This document shows positions 21,919-31,556 of a stretch of DNA of 64,000 bases, in pieces. Each line of letters opens with the position of its first letter. Within the stretch, counting starts at the first letter, position 1. The DNA is from Mesorhizobium sp. ORS 3359 (lineage in GTDB: Bacteria; Pseudomonadota; Alphaproteobacteria; Rhizobiales; Rhizobiaceae). The notes under the pieces are model-generated. The model had not been told where the DNA came from, made no database searches, and saw only the letters and a list, made by a program, of their open reading frames with translations. Position numbers and translations under genes: made by a program. The DNA is taken from the NCBI GenBank assembly GCA_000824845.1, contig CCNC01000137.1, positions 1 to 64,000 of the forward strand, given 5' to 3'.

Positions 21919-22089
21919 GGGGGCCAAGTCTCCTAAGCATTCCATAGTATTCAATTTTGAGCTGAAGCGCGCCATCGGGAGGTCGGGCGGCTCGGGCGGT
22001 GGCGTTTTGCGCCGGATAAGAAGCCGCCGCGCAGCGCGACGCCCTTCTAGGCCTTGAAATTGCCACCGCCTTGGGCTTCAACGCAAGGC

Positions 22090-23055
22090 ATGTTTGAGGG
22101 GACCCTGCGCCTTTTCGTGATCGCACTCGTCGCTGCGTTATTCGCGGTGCCGGTTTCCTTCGCGCTGGCCCAGAACGCCAACGATGTCGGCGACCTCAAG
22201 CTTCCGGGCATTTCGAGCTACGCGACGCCGAAGACAGGAGCACCGCGGGCGCTCGGCAATGGCGGCGCCATCACCTTGTCGGCGCAACTGACAGACAAGG
22301 GCGCCGACATCACCCGCGGCATCGTCTGGCGGGTGTTCAAGCCGCAGCCGTCCAGCGACGGCAAGCTTCCGATGGTGGCGTCAGCGCATGGCGGCACGGC
22401 CGTGTTCCAGCTCGACCCCGGCAGCTATCTCGTCCACGCCTCCTATGGGCGCGCCGGCGCCACCAAGCGTATCACTGTGGGCAAGGACGCCAAGCATGAA
22501 AGCCTAGTGCTCGACGCCGGCGGCCTCAAGCTCGACGCGGTGACATCGGGCGGCGCCCCAATCCAGTCGAAGAAACTGCGCTTCTCGATCTATGAAGACC
22601 ATCCCGCTGCCAATGGCGACCGCGCGCTGATCGCCCCCGACGTCGCGCCGAACACCGTGGTGCGGCTGAACGCCGGCACCTACCACGTCGTCTCCACCTA
22701 CGGCGCGGTCAACGCCGTGATCCGCTCCGATATCCGCGTCGAGGCCGGCAAGCTTACCGAGGCAACCGTCGAGCACCGCGCCGCCGAAATGACGATGAAG
22801 CTGGTGCGCGAGCCCGGCGGCGAAGCCATCGCCGACACGTCCTGGTCGCTGCTCAACGAGAGCGGCGACCCGATCAAGGAAGCGGTCGGCGCCTTCGCCT
22901 CGATGGTGCTGGCCGAAGGCCAGTACACCATCATCGCCAAGAACCGCGACCGCATCTACCAGAAGGATTTCACGGTGGTCGCCGGCCAGAACCAGGAAAT
23001 CGAGGTCGTTGCCAACGAGTCCTCGGCCATCGATCCCGAAGAAGGCGCGGACTGA
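22090..23055 (+). CDS. secreted protein of unknown function
   Basis: This 321-residue protein has a clear signal peptide (LFVIALVAALFAVPVSFALAQ) and then repeated beta-rich blocks of about 70-90 residues, each with a GTYHVVSTYG or GSYLVHASYG or GQYTIIAKN motif, resembling carboxypeptidase-regulatory or Ig-like folds. I do not recognise a catalytic domain. The ATG at 22090 is preferred over a TTG at 22054 because it starts the signal peptide cleanly. Confidence 0.8.
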   Translation: MFEGTLRLFVIALVAALFAVPVSFALAQNANDVGDLKLPGISSYATPKTGAPRALGNGGAITLSAQLTDKGADITRGIVWRVFKPQPSSDGKLPMVASAHGGTAVFQLDPGSYLVHASYGRAGATKRITVGKDAKHESLVLDAGGLKLDAVTSGGAPIQSKKLRFSIYEDHPAANGDRALIAPDVAPNTVVRLNAGTYHVVSTYGAVNAVIRSDIRVEAGKLTEATVEHRAAEMTMKLVREPGGEAIADTSWSLLNESGDPIKEAVGAFASMVLAEGQYTIIAKNRDRIYQKDFTVVAGQNQEIEVVANESSAIDPEEGAD

Positions 23056-23068
23056 TACCTCTGAGCTG

Positions 23069-24010
23069 TCAGGCCGCCTTGCGCATCCGCCTCGGCAGGA
23101 ACGGCACGCGGGTGCGTTGCGCGGAGGGCGTCGCCAGGTCGAAGACCAAGCGATAGAGCCGATCGAGCAGCGCCTTGCGGTCGCGCAGCGGCTCCAGCTC
23201 GCTCCATGTCAGCACATCGCCGATGCGCACCTCTATCGCCTTGCCCGATAGCCGCGCGAACTCACGGATAAGCAAGGAAGTGCGCAGTGTCAGCGACGCC
23301 TTGCCGATGAACTTCGCCACGCGGTTGTCGCGCTCGGCCATGTTCATCGGGCCGCTGACCAGATGGAACAGGCGGCCGTTCTGGCCGGAAAAATGCATCG
23401 GAATAACCGAGGCCTTGGCATCCTGGACGAGCTTGGCCGGGAACATCTTCCACGGCAGGTCGATGGCGCGGCCGAAACCCTTCGGCGCCGTGGCGACGCC
23501 GCCGGCCGGAAAGATGACGATGGTGACGCCTTCCTTCAGCAGACGCACCGCTTCGTGACGCACGGCCATGTTGTTCTTCAGCGCTTCCTTCGTTTCGGAA
23601 AAATCGATGGGCAGCGAATAGGGCTCCATCTCGCGGATCCTGAGCAGATCCTTGTGGATCATGACCCGGAAAGGCCGGCCGAGCTGCTCGACCAGCGACA
23701 GCACCGCAATGCCGTCGCCGATGCCGAAGGGATGGTTGGCGACGATGACCAGCGGTGTGTCCGGCAGCGCCGCCGGCGGCCATTGCACGGCGTTGCGGAC
23801 CTTGACGTCGATCAGTTCCAGCATACGGCTGAACACGCGGTCGCCGGTCGGCACCACCTGCCTGCGCCAGAAGTCATAAAGCACGGCAAAACGGTCGCGG
23901 CCCGACAGGCCCTCTACCGAATGGATGAACCAGCGCGTCAGCACCGGCTGATGCGGGTTGGCATAGGAGAGCTCGGGAAAACGTCTTTCCCGCAGTTTCA
24001 ATTTGAGCAT
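23069..24010 (-). CDS. lysophospholipid acyltransferase family protein (OlsA/hemolysin-like)
   Basis: This 313-residue protein has the acyltransferase motif NHPFGIGDG (the HxxxxD type seen in OlsA-like enzymes), a second block with MIHKDLLRIREMEPY, and IVIFPAGGVATAPK for glycerol-substrate contact. OlsA-like enzymes acylate lyso-ornithine lipid; others acylate lysophosphatidic acid. The gene is next to thrS and no olsB is visible, so the exact substrate stays open. Confidence 0.83.
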   Translation of the reverse strand: MLKLKLRERRFPELSYANPHQPVLTRWFIHSVEGLSGRDRFAVLYDFWRRQVVPTGDRVFSRMLELIDVKVRNAVQWPPAALPDTPLVIVANHPFGIGDGIAVLSLVEQLGRPFRVMIHKDLLRIREMEPYSLPIDFSETKEALKNNMAVRHEAVRLLKEGVTIVIFPAGGVATAPKGFGRAIDLPWKMFPAKLVQDAKASVIPMHFSGQNGRLFHLVSGPMNMAERDNRVAKFIGKASLTLRTSLLIREFARLSGKAIEVRIGDVLTWSELEPLRDRKALLDRLYRLVFDLATPSAQRTRVPFLPRRMRKAA

Positions 24011-24093
24011 GGCGGCTCGTTACAGGGCTGGCGTGACAGGCATATGAAAATGGCGGTGGACCGGCCACCGCCATTTTAGAAAGTGCTGGTGTA

Positions 24094-26070
24094 TCAGGCC
24101 GCCGCGCGACGTTTGCGGTCCGGCGAGACCGCCTCGTCGGCGAGAGCCCTCACCGCGTCCTCGAGCTTCAGCGATTCCTGGTCGCGGGAGCCCAGCCGGC
24201 GGACATTGACGGTTTCTTCTTCCGCCTCGCGCTTGCCGCAGACGAGGATGACCGGCACCTTGGCGAGCGAATGCTCGCGCACCTTGTAGTTGATCTTCTC
24301 GTTGCGAAGGTCGGCTTCGGCGAGCAGCCCTGCGGCCTTCAACCGGTCGACGACTTTCAAGGCATATTCGTCCGCATCCGAGGTGATCGTCGCCACCACC
24401 ACCTGGAGCGGCGCGAACCACAGCGGGAAATGGCCGGAATAGTTCTCGATCAGGATGCCGAGGAACCGCTCCATTGAGCCGCAGACGGCGCGATGCACCA
24501 TCACCGGCTGCTTCTTTTCCGAATCCGAGCCGATATAGAAGGCGCCGAAGCGCTCCGGCAGGTTGAAGTCGACCTGCGTGGTGCCGCACTGCCATTCGCG
24601 ACCGATGGCGTCCTTCAGCACATATTCGAATTTCGGCCCGTAGAAGGCGCCCTCGCCCGGATTGATCGAGGTCTTGATGCGGTTGCCGGAGCGCGTGCGG
24701 ATCGTCTCCAGCACATTGCTCATGATCGCTTCGGCATGGTCCCAGGCCTCATCGGTGCCGACGCGCTTGTCCGGCCGCGTCGACAGCTTCACGCTGACCT
24801 CGTCGAAGCCGAAATCGGCATAGGTGGACAGGATCAGGTCGTTGATGCGCAGGCATTCGGCGGCCAGCTGTTCCTCCGTGCAGAAGATATGCGCGTCGTC
24901 CTGCGTGAAGCCGCGCACGCGCATCAACCCGTGCAGCGCGCCGGACGGCTCGTAGCGATGCACATTGCCAAACTCGGCAAGTTTCACGGGCAGTTCCCGG
25001 TAGGACTTCAACCCATGCTTGAAGATCTGCACATGGCCGGGACAGTTCATCGGCTTCAGCGCGAAGACGCGGTCGTCATCGGTGTCGTCGCCGGCGACGG
25101 TCACCTTGAACATCGCGTCGCGATACCAGCCCCAATGTCCCGACGTCTCCCACAGACTCTTGTCGAGCACCTGCGGCGCGTTGACTTCCTGATAGCCGTG
25201 CTCGTCGAGGCGGCGGCGCATGTAGTTGATCAGGTTCTGCACCATCTTCCAGCCCTTGGCGTGCCAGAAGACCACGCCAGGCCCCTCTTCCTGGAAATGG
25301 AACAGGTCCATCTCGCGGCCGAGCTTGCGGTGATCGCGCTTCTCGGCCTCTTCCAGCAGCGTCTGGTAGGCGTCGAGCTGCGCCTGGTCGGCCCAGGCGG
25401 TGCCGTAGACGCGCGTCAGCATCGGGTTGTTGGAATCGCCGCGCCAATAGGCGCCGGCCACCTTCATCAGCTTGAAGGCGTTGCCGATCTGCCCGGTCGA
25501 TGCCATGTGCGGACCGCGGCAGAGGTCGAACCAGTCGCCTTGCGCGTAGATCTTGAGGTCCTGGTCCTCAGGGATGGCGTCGATCAGCTCGAGCTTGTAG
25601 CGCTCGCCCTTCTCGGCGAAGACCTTCTTCGCCTTCTCGCGCGACCAGACCTCCTTGGTGAACGGCTTGTTGCGCTGGATGATCTCGCGCATCTTCTTCT
25701 CGATCGCCGGGAAATCGTCCGGTGTGAACGGCTCGTTCCTCGCAAAGTCGTAATAGAACCCGTTCTCGATCACCGGCCCGATAGTCACCTGCGTTCCCGG
25801 CCACAGCTCCTGCACGGCCTCAGCCAGCACATGCGCCGCATCGTGTCGGATGAGCTCCAGCGCGCGCGGATCCTCGCGGGTGATGATCTCGACCTTGCCC
25901 GACGTGCCGAGCGGATCGGAAAGATCGCGCACGGTGCCGTCGAGGCTGTAGGCGACAGCCTTCTTGGCCAGCGACTTGGAGATCGATTCGGCCAAGGCAG
26001 CGCCGGTTAGCGCCGCGTCGTAGTCGCGGACGGAACCATCGGGAAATGTCAGGGAAACGGAATTCGGCAT
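24094..26070 (-). CDS. thrS: threonyl-tRNA synthetase
   Basis: This 658-residue class II synthetase has an N-terminal TGS domain ([17 protein letters not shown]), a zinc-binding editing domain ([12 protein letters not shown] with the HxxxH motif), the catalytic core (motif 2 area [26 protein letters not shown]; the zinc ligand region [10 protein letters not shown]) and an anticodon-binding domain ([13 protein letters not shown]). The ATG at 26070 ([10 protein letters not shown]) is chosen over an upstream one. It is a complete housekeeping gene. Confidence 0.97.
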   Translation of the reverse strand: MPNSVSLTFPDGSVRDYDAALTGAALAESISKSLAKKAVAYSLDGTVRDLSDPLGTSGKVEIITREDPRALELIRHDAAHVLAEAVQELWPGTQVTIGPVIENGFYYDFARNEPFTPDDFPAIEKKMREIIQRNKPFTKEVWSREKAKKVFAEKGERYKLELIDAIPEDQDLKIYAQGDWFDLCRGPHMASTGQIGNAFKLMKVAGAYWRGDSNNPMLTRVYGTAWADQAQLDAYQTLLEEAEKRDHRKLGREMDLFHFQEEGPGVVFWHAKGWKMVQNLINYMRRRLDEHGYQEVNAPQVLDKSLWETSGHWGWYRDAMFKVTVAGDDTDDDRVFALKPMNCPGHVQIFKHGLKSYRELPVKLAEFGNVHRYEPSGALHGLMRVRGFTQDDAHIFCTEEQLAAECLRINDLILSTYADFGFDEVSVKLSTRPDKRVGTDEAWDHAEAIMSNVLETIRTRSGNRIKTSINPGEGAFYGPKFEYVLKDAIGREWQCGTTQVDFNLPERFGAFYIGSDSEKKQPVMVHRAVCGSMERFLGILIENYSGHFPLWFAPLQVVVATITSDADEYALKVVDRLKAAGLLAEADLRNEKINYKVREHSLAKVPVILVCGKREAEEETVNVRRLGSRDQESLKLEDAVRALADEAVSPDRKRRAAA

Positions 26071-26296
26071 CAGAATTCTCCTATCCAGTCCCGCAAACGA
26101 GCGCGGGTGGTGAAATGCATGTCGCAGGATGCGTTGCTGCATGCAGAGGGTTAGCCGGAGGCGTCCGGCAGCGGCGCGGTTTTAGAGGCAGTGCCGCGTC
26201 AGGTAAAGAGCGGCCCGTCAGGAAATGTCGCCAGTAGTGTCGCAGGCGCTTCGCGCGGGCTTGTGAACAGAACGCGGCGCAGCTTGTATACGAACT

Positions 26297-27130
26297 ATGG
26301 AAGACGCATCCCCCAGCCGAACCGCCCTGCGCGTCGCGCGCTTGCGGGCCCTTCATCAATTCTCACCGCAAGCGGCGCTGTTTCGCGATCCCTACGCGGT
26401 CCCGATTCTAGGCGAGGCCGCGCCGAACGCCGGAGAACTCTCGCAGGAAGACGAGCATGGCCGCCGCATGCGCCTGTTCGTTGCCTCACGCGCCCGCCTC
26501 GCCGAGGACTGGCTGGCGGCGGCGGTGCGACGCGGCGTCGCCCAAGTCGTGGTGCTTGGCGCCGGCCTCGACACTTTTGCGCTGCGCAATCCAAATTCCG
26601 ACCTCGCGGTCTTCGAGGTCGATCACCCGGCGACACAGGCTTGGAAGCGCCAACGCATCGCCGAAGCCGGTCTTGCCGAGCCGGCCGGCGCCGCCTTCGT
26701 GCCGGTCGATTTCGAACGCCAGAGTCTGGCAGGCGAATTGGCGCCGGCAGGTCTGAAAAAGAACGAGCCGAGCTTTTTCATCTGGCTGGGCGTCGTGCCC
26801 TACCTGACGCGCGAAGCGATTCTTGCCACGCTATGCTACATTGCCGGCCTCCCCGGCTCGGAGGTCGTCTTCGACTACAGCGAGCCGGCCGAGAATCGTG
26901 ACGCGACTGGCCGGGCGACGCTTGCCTTCTTCGCGGCGCGCGTCGCGGCGATCGGCGAGCCCTGGATCAGCTTCTTTGTTCCCGATGAATTGGCGAAGTC
27001 GCTCGCCGATCTCGGCTTCGACGACATCGAGGATCTCGACAGCGGTGACATTGCCGCCCGTTTCGCCAGGCCGCCGAGCACCAAAAGCAATTCCGGCGGG
27101 CACATCCTGCGCGCCCGCCGCAGCATCTGA
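26297..27130 (+). CDS. LCMT-type SAM-dependent methyltransferase
   Basis: This 277-residue protein belongs to the leucine carboxyl methyltransferase/TIGR00027 group: AAVRRGVAQVVVLGAGLDTFALR is the SAM-binding motif and PSFFIWLGVVPYLTREAI the second conserved block. Family members often act in secondary metabolism, but the substrate cannot be read from sequence. It is convergent with the beta-lactamase gene and divergent from thrS. Confidence 0.88.
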   Translation: MEDASPSRTALRVARLRALHQFSPQAALFRDPYAVPILGEAAPNAGELSQEDEHGRRMRLFVASRARLAEDWLAAAVRRGVAQVVVLGAGLDTFALRNPNSDLAVFEVDHPATQAWKRQRIAEAGLAEPAGAAFVPVDFERQSLAGELAPAGLKKNEPSFFIWLGVVPYLTREAILATLCYIAGLPGSEVVFDYSEPAENRDATGRATLAFFAARVAAIGEPWISFFVPDELAKSLADLGFDDIEDLDSGDIAARFARPPSTKSNSGGHILRARRSI

Positions 27131-27136
27131 GAGAGG

Positions 27137-27949
27137 CTACTTCAGCAGTTGCGGCAAATCCTTCAGGAACGCCGCGCGCGTCGCGAGACCTTTAGGCTGG
27201 TCGGTACGCTTGGCATCGACGACCAGCCTTGCAAAGACGATGCGGCGCCCGCCCTTCTCGGCCCAGCCGACGAACCACCCAAGCGAGCGCTTGCCGTCCT
27301 GGCCAAGCCTGGTGCTGCCGGTCTTGCCCTGCACCGTCCAGTCTCCTGCCGCGAAGGTCGGCAGGATCGCCCTGGTCATCTCATGCGCCTTCGCCGACAC
27401 CGGCATCTTGCCGGCGAGCAGCTGGCGCAGGAACGCCGTCTGCTCGACGGGCGATATTTCGAGCGAGGAATTGATCCAGGATTGCGTCAGCCCATTGTCC
27501 TTGCCGCCATCGCCCGAGACGTCCTTGTTGCCATAGCCGAATTTCGACACGTAGCCGGCGAACTTCTCGGCGCCGAGCCGCCGCGTGATCTCGCGCGAAT
27601 ACCAGACGATGGAATCGCGTTCCCATATCGTTGGATCGACGGTCTTCTGGTCGCGCTTCGCCGCCTTGAATTCCGGCCTGTAGTCCCAGCTCGGCGTATG
27701 CGCGTCGCTTAAGATTCCGGCATCGTAGCCGATCAGCGCGAGTGGCACCTTGAACGTCGAGGCCGGGCTGACGCGCTGGTCGCAGACGCCATCCTGGTAA
27801 AGCGTGGCACCGCTTTGCGAATCCTGGATCAGCGTGCAGTGGATGTCGTTGAGCGGCGCCGATTGTGCCCGCACCGGCAGACCGAGCATCCAGGCCAGGA
27901 GGAACAGGACGATGGCAAGAATGAAGGGATAGCGGTCCATCTGGCGCAT
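27137..27949 (-). CDS. class D (OXA-type) beta-lactamase
   Basis: This 270-residue protein has an N-terminal hydrophobic signal ([21 protein letters not shown]) and every class D active-site motif: STFK at 64-67 (catalytic serine and carboxylated lysine), SIV at 113-115, YGN at 139-141 and KTG at 209-211. Such enzymes hydrolyse penicillins; the spectrum cannot be inferred. There is no neighbouring BlaR-like sensor or mobile element, so it looks like an intrinsic chromosomal gene. Confidence 0.93.
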   Translation of the reverse strand: MRQMDRYPFILAIVLFLLAWMLGLPVRAQSAPLNDIHCTLIQDSQSGATLYQDGVCDQRVSPASTFKVPLALIGYDAGILSDAHTPSWDYRPEFKAAKRDQKTVDPTIWERDSIVWYSREITRRLGAEKFAGYVSKFGYGNKDVSGDGGKDNGLTQSWINSSLEISPVEQTAFLRQLLAGKMPVSAKAHEMTRAILPTFAAGDWTVQGKTGSTRLGQDGKRSLGWFVGWAEKGGRRIVFARLVVDAKRTDQPKGLATRAAFLKDLPQLLK

Positions 27950-28065
27950 GGCGAAGTCACTCCGGTATGAGATTGCGGGAGCGGCTTAGCGAAGCGACTT
28001 GTCTCGATTTTGTCTCAAATTGGCAATGTTTGTGCAGCTTCGCGTTAACCCTACCGGACCGTTAA

Positions 28066-28434
28066 TCAGATTTCGGGGTCGCCGCGCCTTTTGCCGATCC
28101 GCCAGTAGCGCCAGGGCATGAACCAGACATAGCGCGGCGCAAGCACCTCCGGCACGCGGTCGATGCCATGCGTTCCGAACGGCCCGCAGCGTGAGATTCT
28201 GAACAGCCCCATCCAGCCGCCGGCCCACAGACCGTGGCGGGCGATCGCCTCATGCGCGTATTCGGAGCAGGTCGGAAGATGCCGGCAGCTGTTGCCGACA
28301 AAGCCTGAAAGCGTCAGCTGATAGAGGCGCACGAGCGACGTGCCGAGAATGCGCCCGGGCGTCTTGCGCCATGGCCCCGGCCAATTGCGTCCCCGCTGGA
28401 TCGGCCGGTGCATATGTCCGTGATGGTCTCCCAT
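28066..28434 (-). CDS. yidD: membrane protein insertion efficiency factor YidD
   Basis: This protein of about 122 residues carries the YidD signature: LVRLYQLTLSGFVGNSCRHLPTCSEYAHEAI, then GGWMGLFRISRCGPFG, with the three conserved cysteines. YidD assists YidC in placing inner-membrane proteins. The ATG at 28434 has GGAG close by; the ATG at 28413 is an alternative. It lacks the usual rnpA/yidC neighbours, which is common in this order. Confidence 0.93.
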   Translation of the reverse strand: MGDHHGHMHRPIQRGRNWPGPWRKTPGRILGTSLVRLYQLTLSGFVGNSCRHLPTCSEYAHEAIARHGLWAGGWMGLFRISRCGPFGTHGIDRVPEVLAPRYVWFMPWRYWRIGKRRGDPEI

Positions 28435-28495
28435 CGCTCCGCAGCCTGTTTCACTGCGCGATAGATGTGGGCTTCGACGCTGAAACGCAATGCCC

Positions 28496-28654
28496 TCAAG
28501 GCCTGGAGCGCCGGATGGGATGGCTGCCGGTCCATGGGCGATTGTGAGGGGGAAGATCGCGGCGGTCATGGCGGCCGTCGCGCACGACTCCACCATGCCA
28601 TTGGAAGGTCGCTATCCGTACCACGTCGCTGAAAATGGCCAGGAACTCGTTCAT
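28496..28654 (-). CDS. small orphan ORF with a strong ribosome binding site, divergent from the LysR gene
   Basis: An ATG at 28654 is preceded six bases upstream by AAAGGAGA, one of the best Shine-Dalgarno sequences in the window. It opens 52 codons starting MNEFLAIFSDVVRIATFQWH. The first 20 residues look helical; the later part is Arg/Pro-rich and unconvincing, and a frameshift near 28560 may be present. It is divergent from the LysR gene, which could make it the regulator's target. I do not recognise a family. Confidence 0.35.
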   Translation of the reverse strand: MNEFLAIFSDVVRIATFQWHGGVVRDGRHDRRDLPPHNRPWTGSHPIRRSRP

Positions 28655-28739
28655 GGCAGGTCTCCTTTGACACGGATTAGACTGCCGCTGGCCTTCCTCC
28701 TCAAACGAGTATAATTTCCGCCTCGGATAACTTGAGGTT

Positions 28740-29651
28740 ATGCGGTTGAAGCGAGGCCGCCTGCCGCTGACGGCATTGAGAAGCTTCGAGACGGCCGGCC
28801 GGCATTTGAGCTTCAGCCGGGCGGCAGAAGAGCTTTATGTCTCACAGGCCGCGATCAGCCGGCAGATACGCGAGCTCGAGACCTTTCTGGGAAGACCGCT
28901 GTTCCTGCGCCTCCACCGCCGCGTCGAACTGACGGATGCGGGCCATAGGCTGCTCGACCGATTGGTGAGAAGCTTCGACGATATCGACCGCGTGCTTTCC
29001 GAACTCGCGGCCTCGCCGGCGCAAGCCGTCGTGCGCGTCAGCGTCGAACCGTCGCTCGCCGCGGTGTGGCTGGTGCCACGGCTCAATCGCTTTCGCCAGT
29101 TGCGGCCCGACATCGATGTGTCCCTCGAAGTCGATCCACGGCCGATCGAGTTCCGCAGCGACCAGCCCGAGCTTGCCTTGCGTTTCAGCGCGCACGCCAC
29201 GTCATGGCCGCGCAGCGAGGCCGAGCGCCTGGTCTCGACCGTCGATTCACCGGTCCTGTCGCCGGCGCTGCTTGCCTCCGGCCCTCCCCTGGAAAAGCCG
29301 ATCGACCTTCGCCATTACACGCTGCTGCATGAGGAAAACCGCCAGGGCTGGGCGCGCTGGTTCCAGGCGGCCGGCGTGCCCGCCGAGGCGGTCCCCGCGC
29401 GCGGCCCGATGCTGACCGACGTCTCGCTTTCCAAACAGGCCGCGCTGCTCGGCCATGGCGTGGCGCTCGGCGATCTCCTGCAGGTCGGCGAGGAGCTCGC
29501 TTCGGGGACTTTGATCAAGCCGTTCAATATCGATGTCGCTTCCGGCGCCTACTGGCTGGTGGCCAGGAGCTTGTCGGATCTGCCCGAACCCGCCAGGGCG
29601 TTCGCCGACTGGATCCGAAGCGAATTCGCTATGACCAGGAGAACGGCCTAA
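28740..29651 (+). CDS. LysR-family transcriptional regulator (GcvA-like)
   Basis: This 303-residue protein has the LysR helix-turn-helix (LTALRSFETAGRHLSFSRAAEELYVSQAAISRQIRELE, residues about 10-47) and a periplasmic-binding-protein-like sensor domain. Sequence style (RLPLTALRSFE, AEELYVSQAAISRQI) is that of the GcvA subgroup, but it is far from the gcv operon, which has its own riboswitch. Targets are unknown. Confidence 0.92.
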   Translation: MRLKRGRLPLTALRSFETAGRHLSFSRAAEELYVSQAAISRQIRELETFLGRPLFLRLHRRVELTDAGHRLLDRLVRSFDDIDRVLSELAASPAQAVVRVSVEPSLAAVWLVPRLNRFRQLRPDIDVSLEVDPRPIEFRSDQPELALRFSAHATSWPRSEAERLVSTVDSPVLSPALLASGPPLEKPIDLRHYTLLHEENRQGWARWFQAAGVPAEAVPARGPMLTDVSLSKQAALLGHGVALGDLLQVGEELASGTLIKPFNIDVASGAYWLVARSLSDLPEPARAFADWIRSEFAMTRRTA

Positions 29652-29660
29652 GCCTTGTCC

Positions 29661-30107
29661 TTAGGCCGCCTGTCCGGCGCGCTTCTTCTCGATTTGGCCG
29701 ATCGCGTCGACCACCGCGTCGAAGGTCAGCATGGTGGAGGCATGGCGGGCCTTATAGTCGCGCACCGGCTCCAGATATTTGAGGTCGGCGAAACGGCCTT
29801 CAGGCGGCGCCCCATTTTCCTTCAGCATCCTCAGCATGGTTTCGCGCACCGCGCGCAATTCGCCGGCGTTGGCGCCGACCACATGCTGGGCCATGATCGA
29901 GGACGAGGCCTGTCCGAGCGCGCAGGCCTTCACGTCATGGGCGAAATCGGTCACCACGTCGCCGTCCATCTTGAGGTCGACGGTGACGGTCGAGCCGCAC
30001 AATTTGGAATGCGCCCTGGCGGTCGCGTCGGGGTGATCGAGCCGGCCGATACGCCCGATATTTCCGGCGAAGCCGAGAATTTTCGCATTGTAGACGTCGT
30101 CGATCAT
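29661..30107 (-). CDS. NifU/IscU-like iron-sulfur cluster scaffold protein lacking the third Cys
   Basis: This 148-residue protein matches the IscU/SufU-type scaffold domain: [12 protein letters not shown] supplies Cys37 and [14 protein letters not shown] supplies Cys62. Where the third cluster ligand is expected the sequence reads KARHASTML (around residue 123), with no cysteine. It may still act as a carrier or scaffold. The ATG at 30107 ([10 protein letters not shown]) is the natural start. It is divergent from folE. Confidence 0.85.
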   Translation of the reverse strand: MIDDVYNAKILGFAGNIGRIGRLDHPDATARAHSKLCGSTVTVDLKMDGDVVTDFAHDVKACALGQASSSIMAQHVVGANAGELRAVRETMLRMLKENGAPPEGRFADLKYLEPVRDYKARHASTMLTFDAVVDAIGQIEKKRAGQAA

Positions 30108-30307
30108 ATTTTTCCAATCCGTCGCCGCCCAGCGAACAGGGTTTGCCGCTCTCGCGTCTTCCTTTCGCTCCGCTCCAACCATATATAATGGTGGCAGTCG
30201 GGCATCGACAAGGCGGCTGGAAGCTGCCTTCGTTGCCCCGCTGTTCACGCCGCTTGCGGGATGGAAATGGGCGATTTTCACCCAAAAGGTCATGGTCCGT
30301 TCAACTC

Positions 30308-30327
30308 GTCCCACCTTTGCGTGGGAC
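30308..30327 (+). promoter_or_regulatory. perfect hairpin in the folE leader
   Basis: GTCCCAC and GTGGGAC form a seven-base-pair stem around a six-base loop, ending four bases before the folE ribosome binding site (GGGAGA at 30331). It could modulate translation, but no known riboswitch class is recognisable. Confidence 0.4.
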
Positions 30328-30343
30328 TACGGGAGACGCCTTT

Positions 30344-30976
30344 ATGGATGCCGTCATCAAGAAAATCATGCCCCCTTCACAATATTTGGACAAGCCCGTC
30401 ACCGATCGGCCGAGCGAAGCCGAGGTCGAAGCTGCAGTGCGCACATTGCTGCGCTGGACCGGCGACAATCCGGACCGCGAAGGCCTGGTCGATACGCCGA
30501 AGCGTGTCACCAAAGCCTTCCGCGAGATGTTCAACGGCTACGACATGTGCCCGGCCGACGAGCTTGGCCGCACTTTCGAGGAGGTTGCCGGCTATGACGA
30601 CCTCGTCATCGTCAAGGACATAAAGTTCCATTCGCATTGCGAGCACCACATGGTGCCGATCATCGGCAAGGCGCATGTCGGCTATCTGCCGGATGGCAAG
30701 GTCGTCGGCCTGTCGAAGATCGCGCGCGTGGTCGATATCTTCGCCCATCGCCTGCAGACGCAGGAAGCGATGACCGCCCAGATCGCCGGCGTCATCCAGG
30801 ACGTGCTCAACCCGCGCGGCGTCGCCGTCATGCTTGAGGCCGAGCATATGTGCATGGCCATGCGCGGCATCCGCAAGCAGGGCTCGACCACGTTGACCTC
30901 GACCTTCACCGGCGTCTTCAAGGATACTCCCGAGGAGCAGGTCCGCTTCGTCACCATGGTGCGCGCAGGCGGCTGA
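30344..30976 (+). CDS. folE: GTP cyclohydrolase I
   Basis: This 210-residue enzyme makes dihydroneopterin triphosphate from GTP, the first step of folate and pterin synthesis. It has the zinc-site segment [22 protein letters not shown], the conserved [15 protein letters not shown] and [19 protein letters not shown]. The ATG at 30344 with GGGAGA upstream is chosen; the frame is open further upstream. hisI follows after 40 bases. Confidence 0.96.
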   Translation: MDAVIKKIMPPSQYLDKPVTDRPSEAEVEAAVRTLLRWTGDNPDREGLVDTPKRVTKAFREMFNGYDMCPADELGRTFEEVAGYDDLVIVKDIKFHSHCEHHMVPIIGKAHVGYLPDGKVVGLSKIARVVDIFAHRLQTQEAMTAQIAGVIQDVLNPRGVAVMLEAEHMCMAMRGIRKQGSTTLTSTFTGVFKDTPEEQVRFVTMVRAGG

Positions 30977-31016
30977 TTCGCCGGCCGTCGCCGGCCAAAA
31001 CGCAAAAGGACCGGCG

Positions 31017-31475
31017 ATGTCGGCAATCGAATTTCCAAAAGCTCCGTCAGACAAGAAAGCGCTGGAGGAAGGCACCGTTCTTTCCCCGCGCTTCGACGCG
31101 GCGGGCCTCGTCACCGTTGTCGTCACCGACGCCGGTGACGGCATGCTGTTGATGGTCGCGCATATGAATGCCGAGGCGCTGGCGCTTACGCTGGAAACCG
31201 GCATTGCCCACTACTGGTCGCGCTCGCGCAATGCGCTGTGGAAGAAGGGCGAAACGTCGGGGAATTTCCAGCAGGCCGTCGAGATGCGCACGGATTGTGA
31301 CCAGGACGCGATATGGTTGCGCGTGAAAGTGTTGGGCCACGACGCAACCTGCCACACCGGACGGCGTTCTTGTTTTTATCGGACGGTGGGGCTGAATGAC
31401 GGCAAAGCGACGCTTGCCGGCGACGGCAGCAGGCCGCTGTTCGATGCGGAAGAAACGTATCGGAAGCCGGTGTGA
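31017..31475 (+). CDS. hisI: phosphoribosyl-AMP cyclohydrolase
   Basis: This 152-residue enzyme performs the third step of histidine synthesis. It is the single-domain form without HisE, with [21 protein letters not shown], the metal-site DCDQDA, and CHTGRRSCF. It follows folE closely, with an AAAGGA site before the ATG at 31017. Confidence 0.96.
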   Translation: MSAIEFPKAPSDKKALEEGTVLSPRFDAAGLVTVVVTDAGDGMLLMVAHMNAEALALTLETGIAHYWSRSRNALWKKGETSGNFQQAVEMRTDCDQDAIWLRVKVLGHDATCHTGRRSCFYRTVGLNDGKATLAGDGSRPLFDAEETYRKPV

Positions 31476-31556
31476 ACCATTCAATATTCACAAACCACTC
31501 AAATTCACTATTTTCAAATATCCTTGCGGTAGAAGGGATATGGGACAAGGGAGATC

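Noticed and set aside
24493..26010. 505-codon plus-strand frame opposite thrS
   Set aside because: Antisense shadow of thrS.
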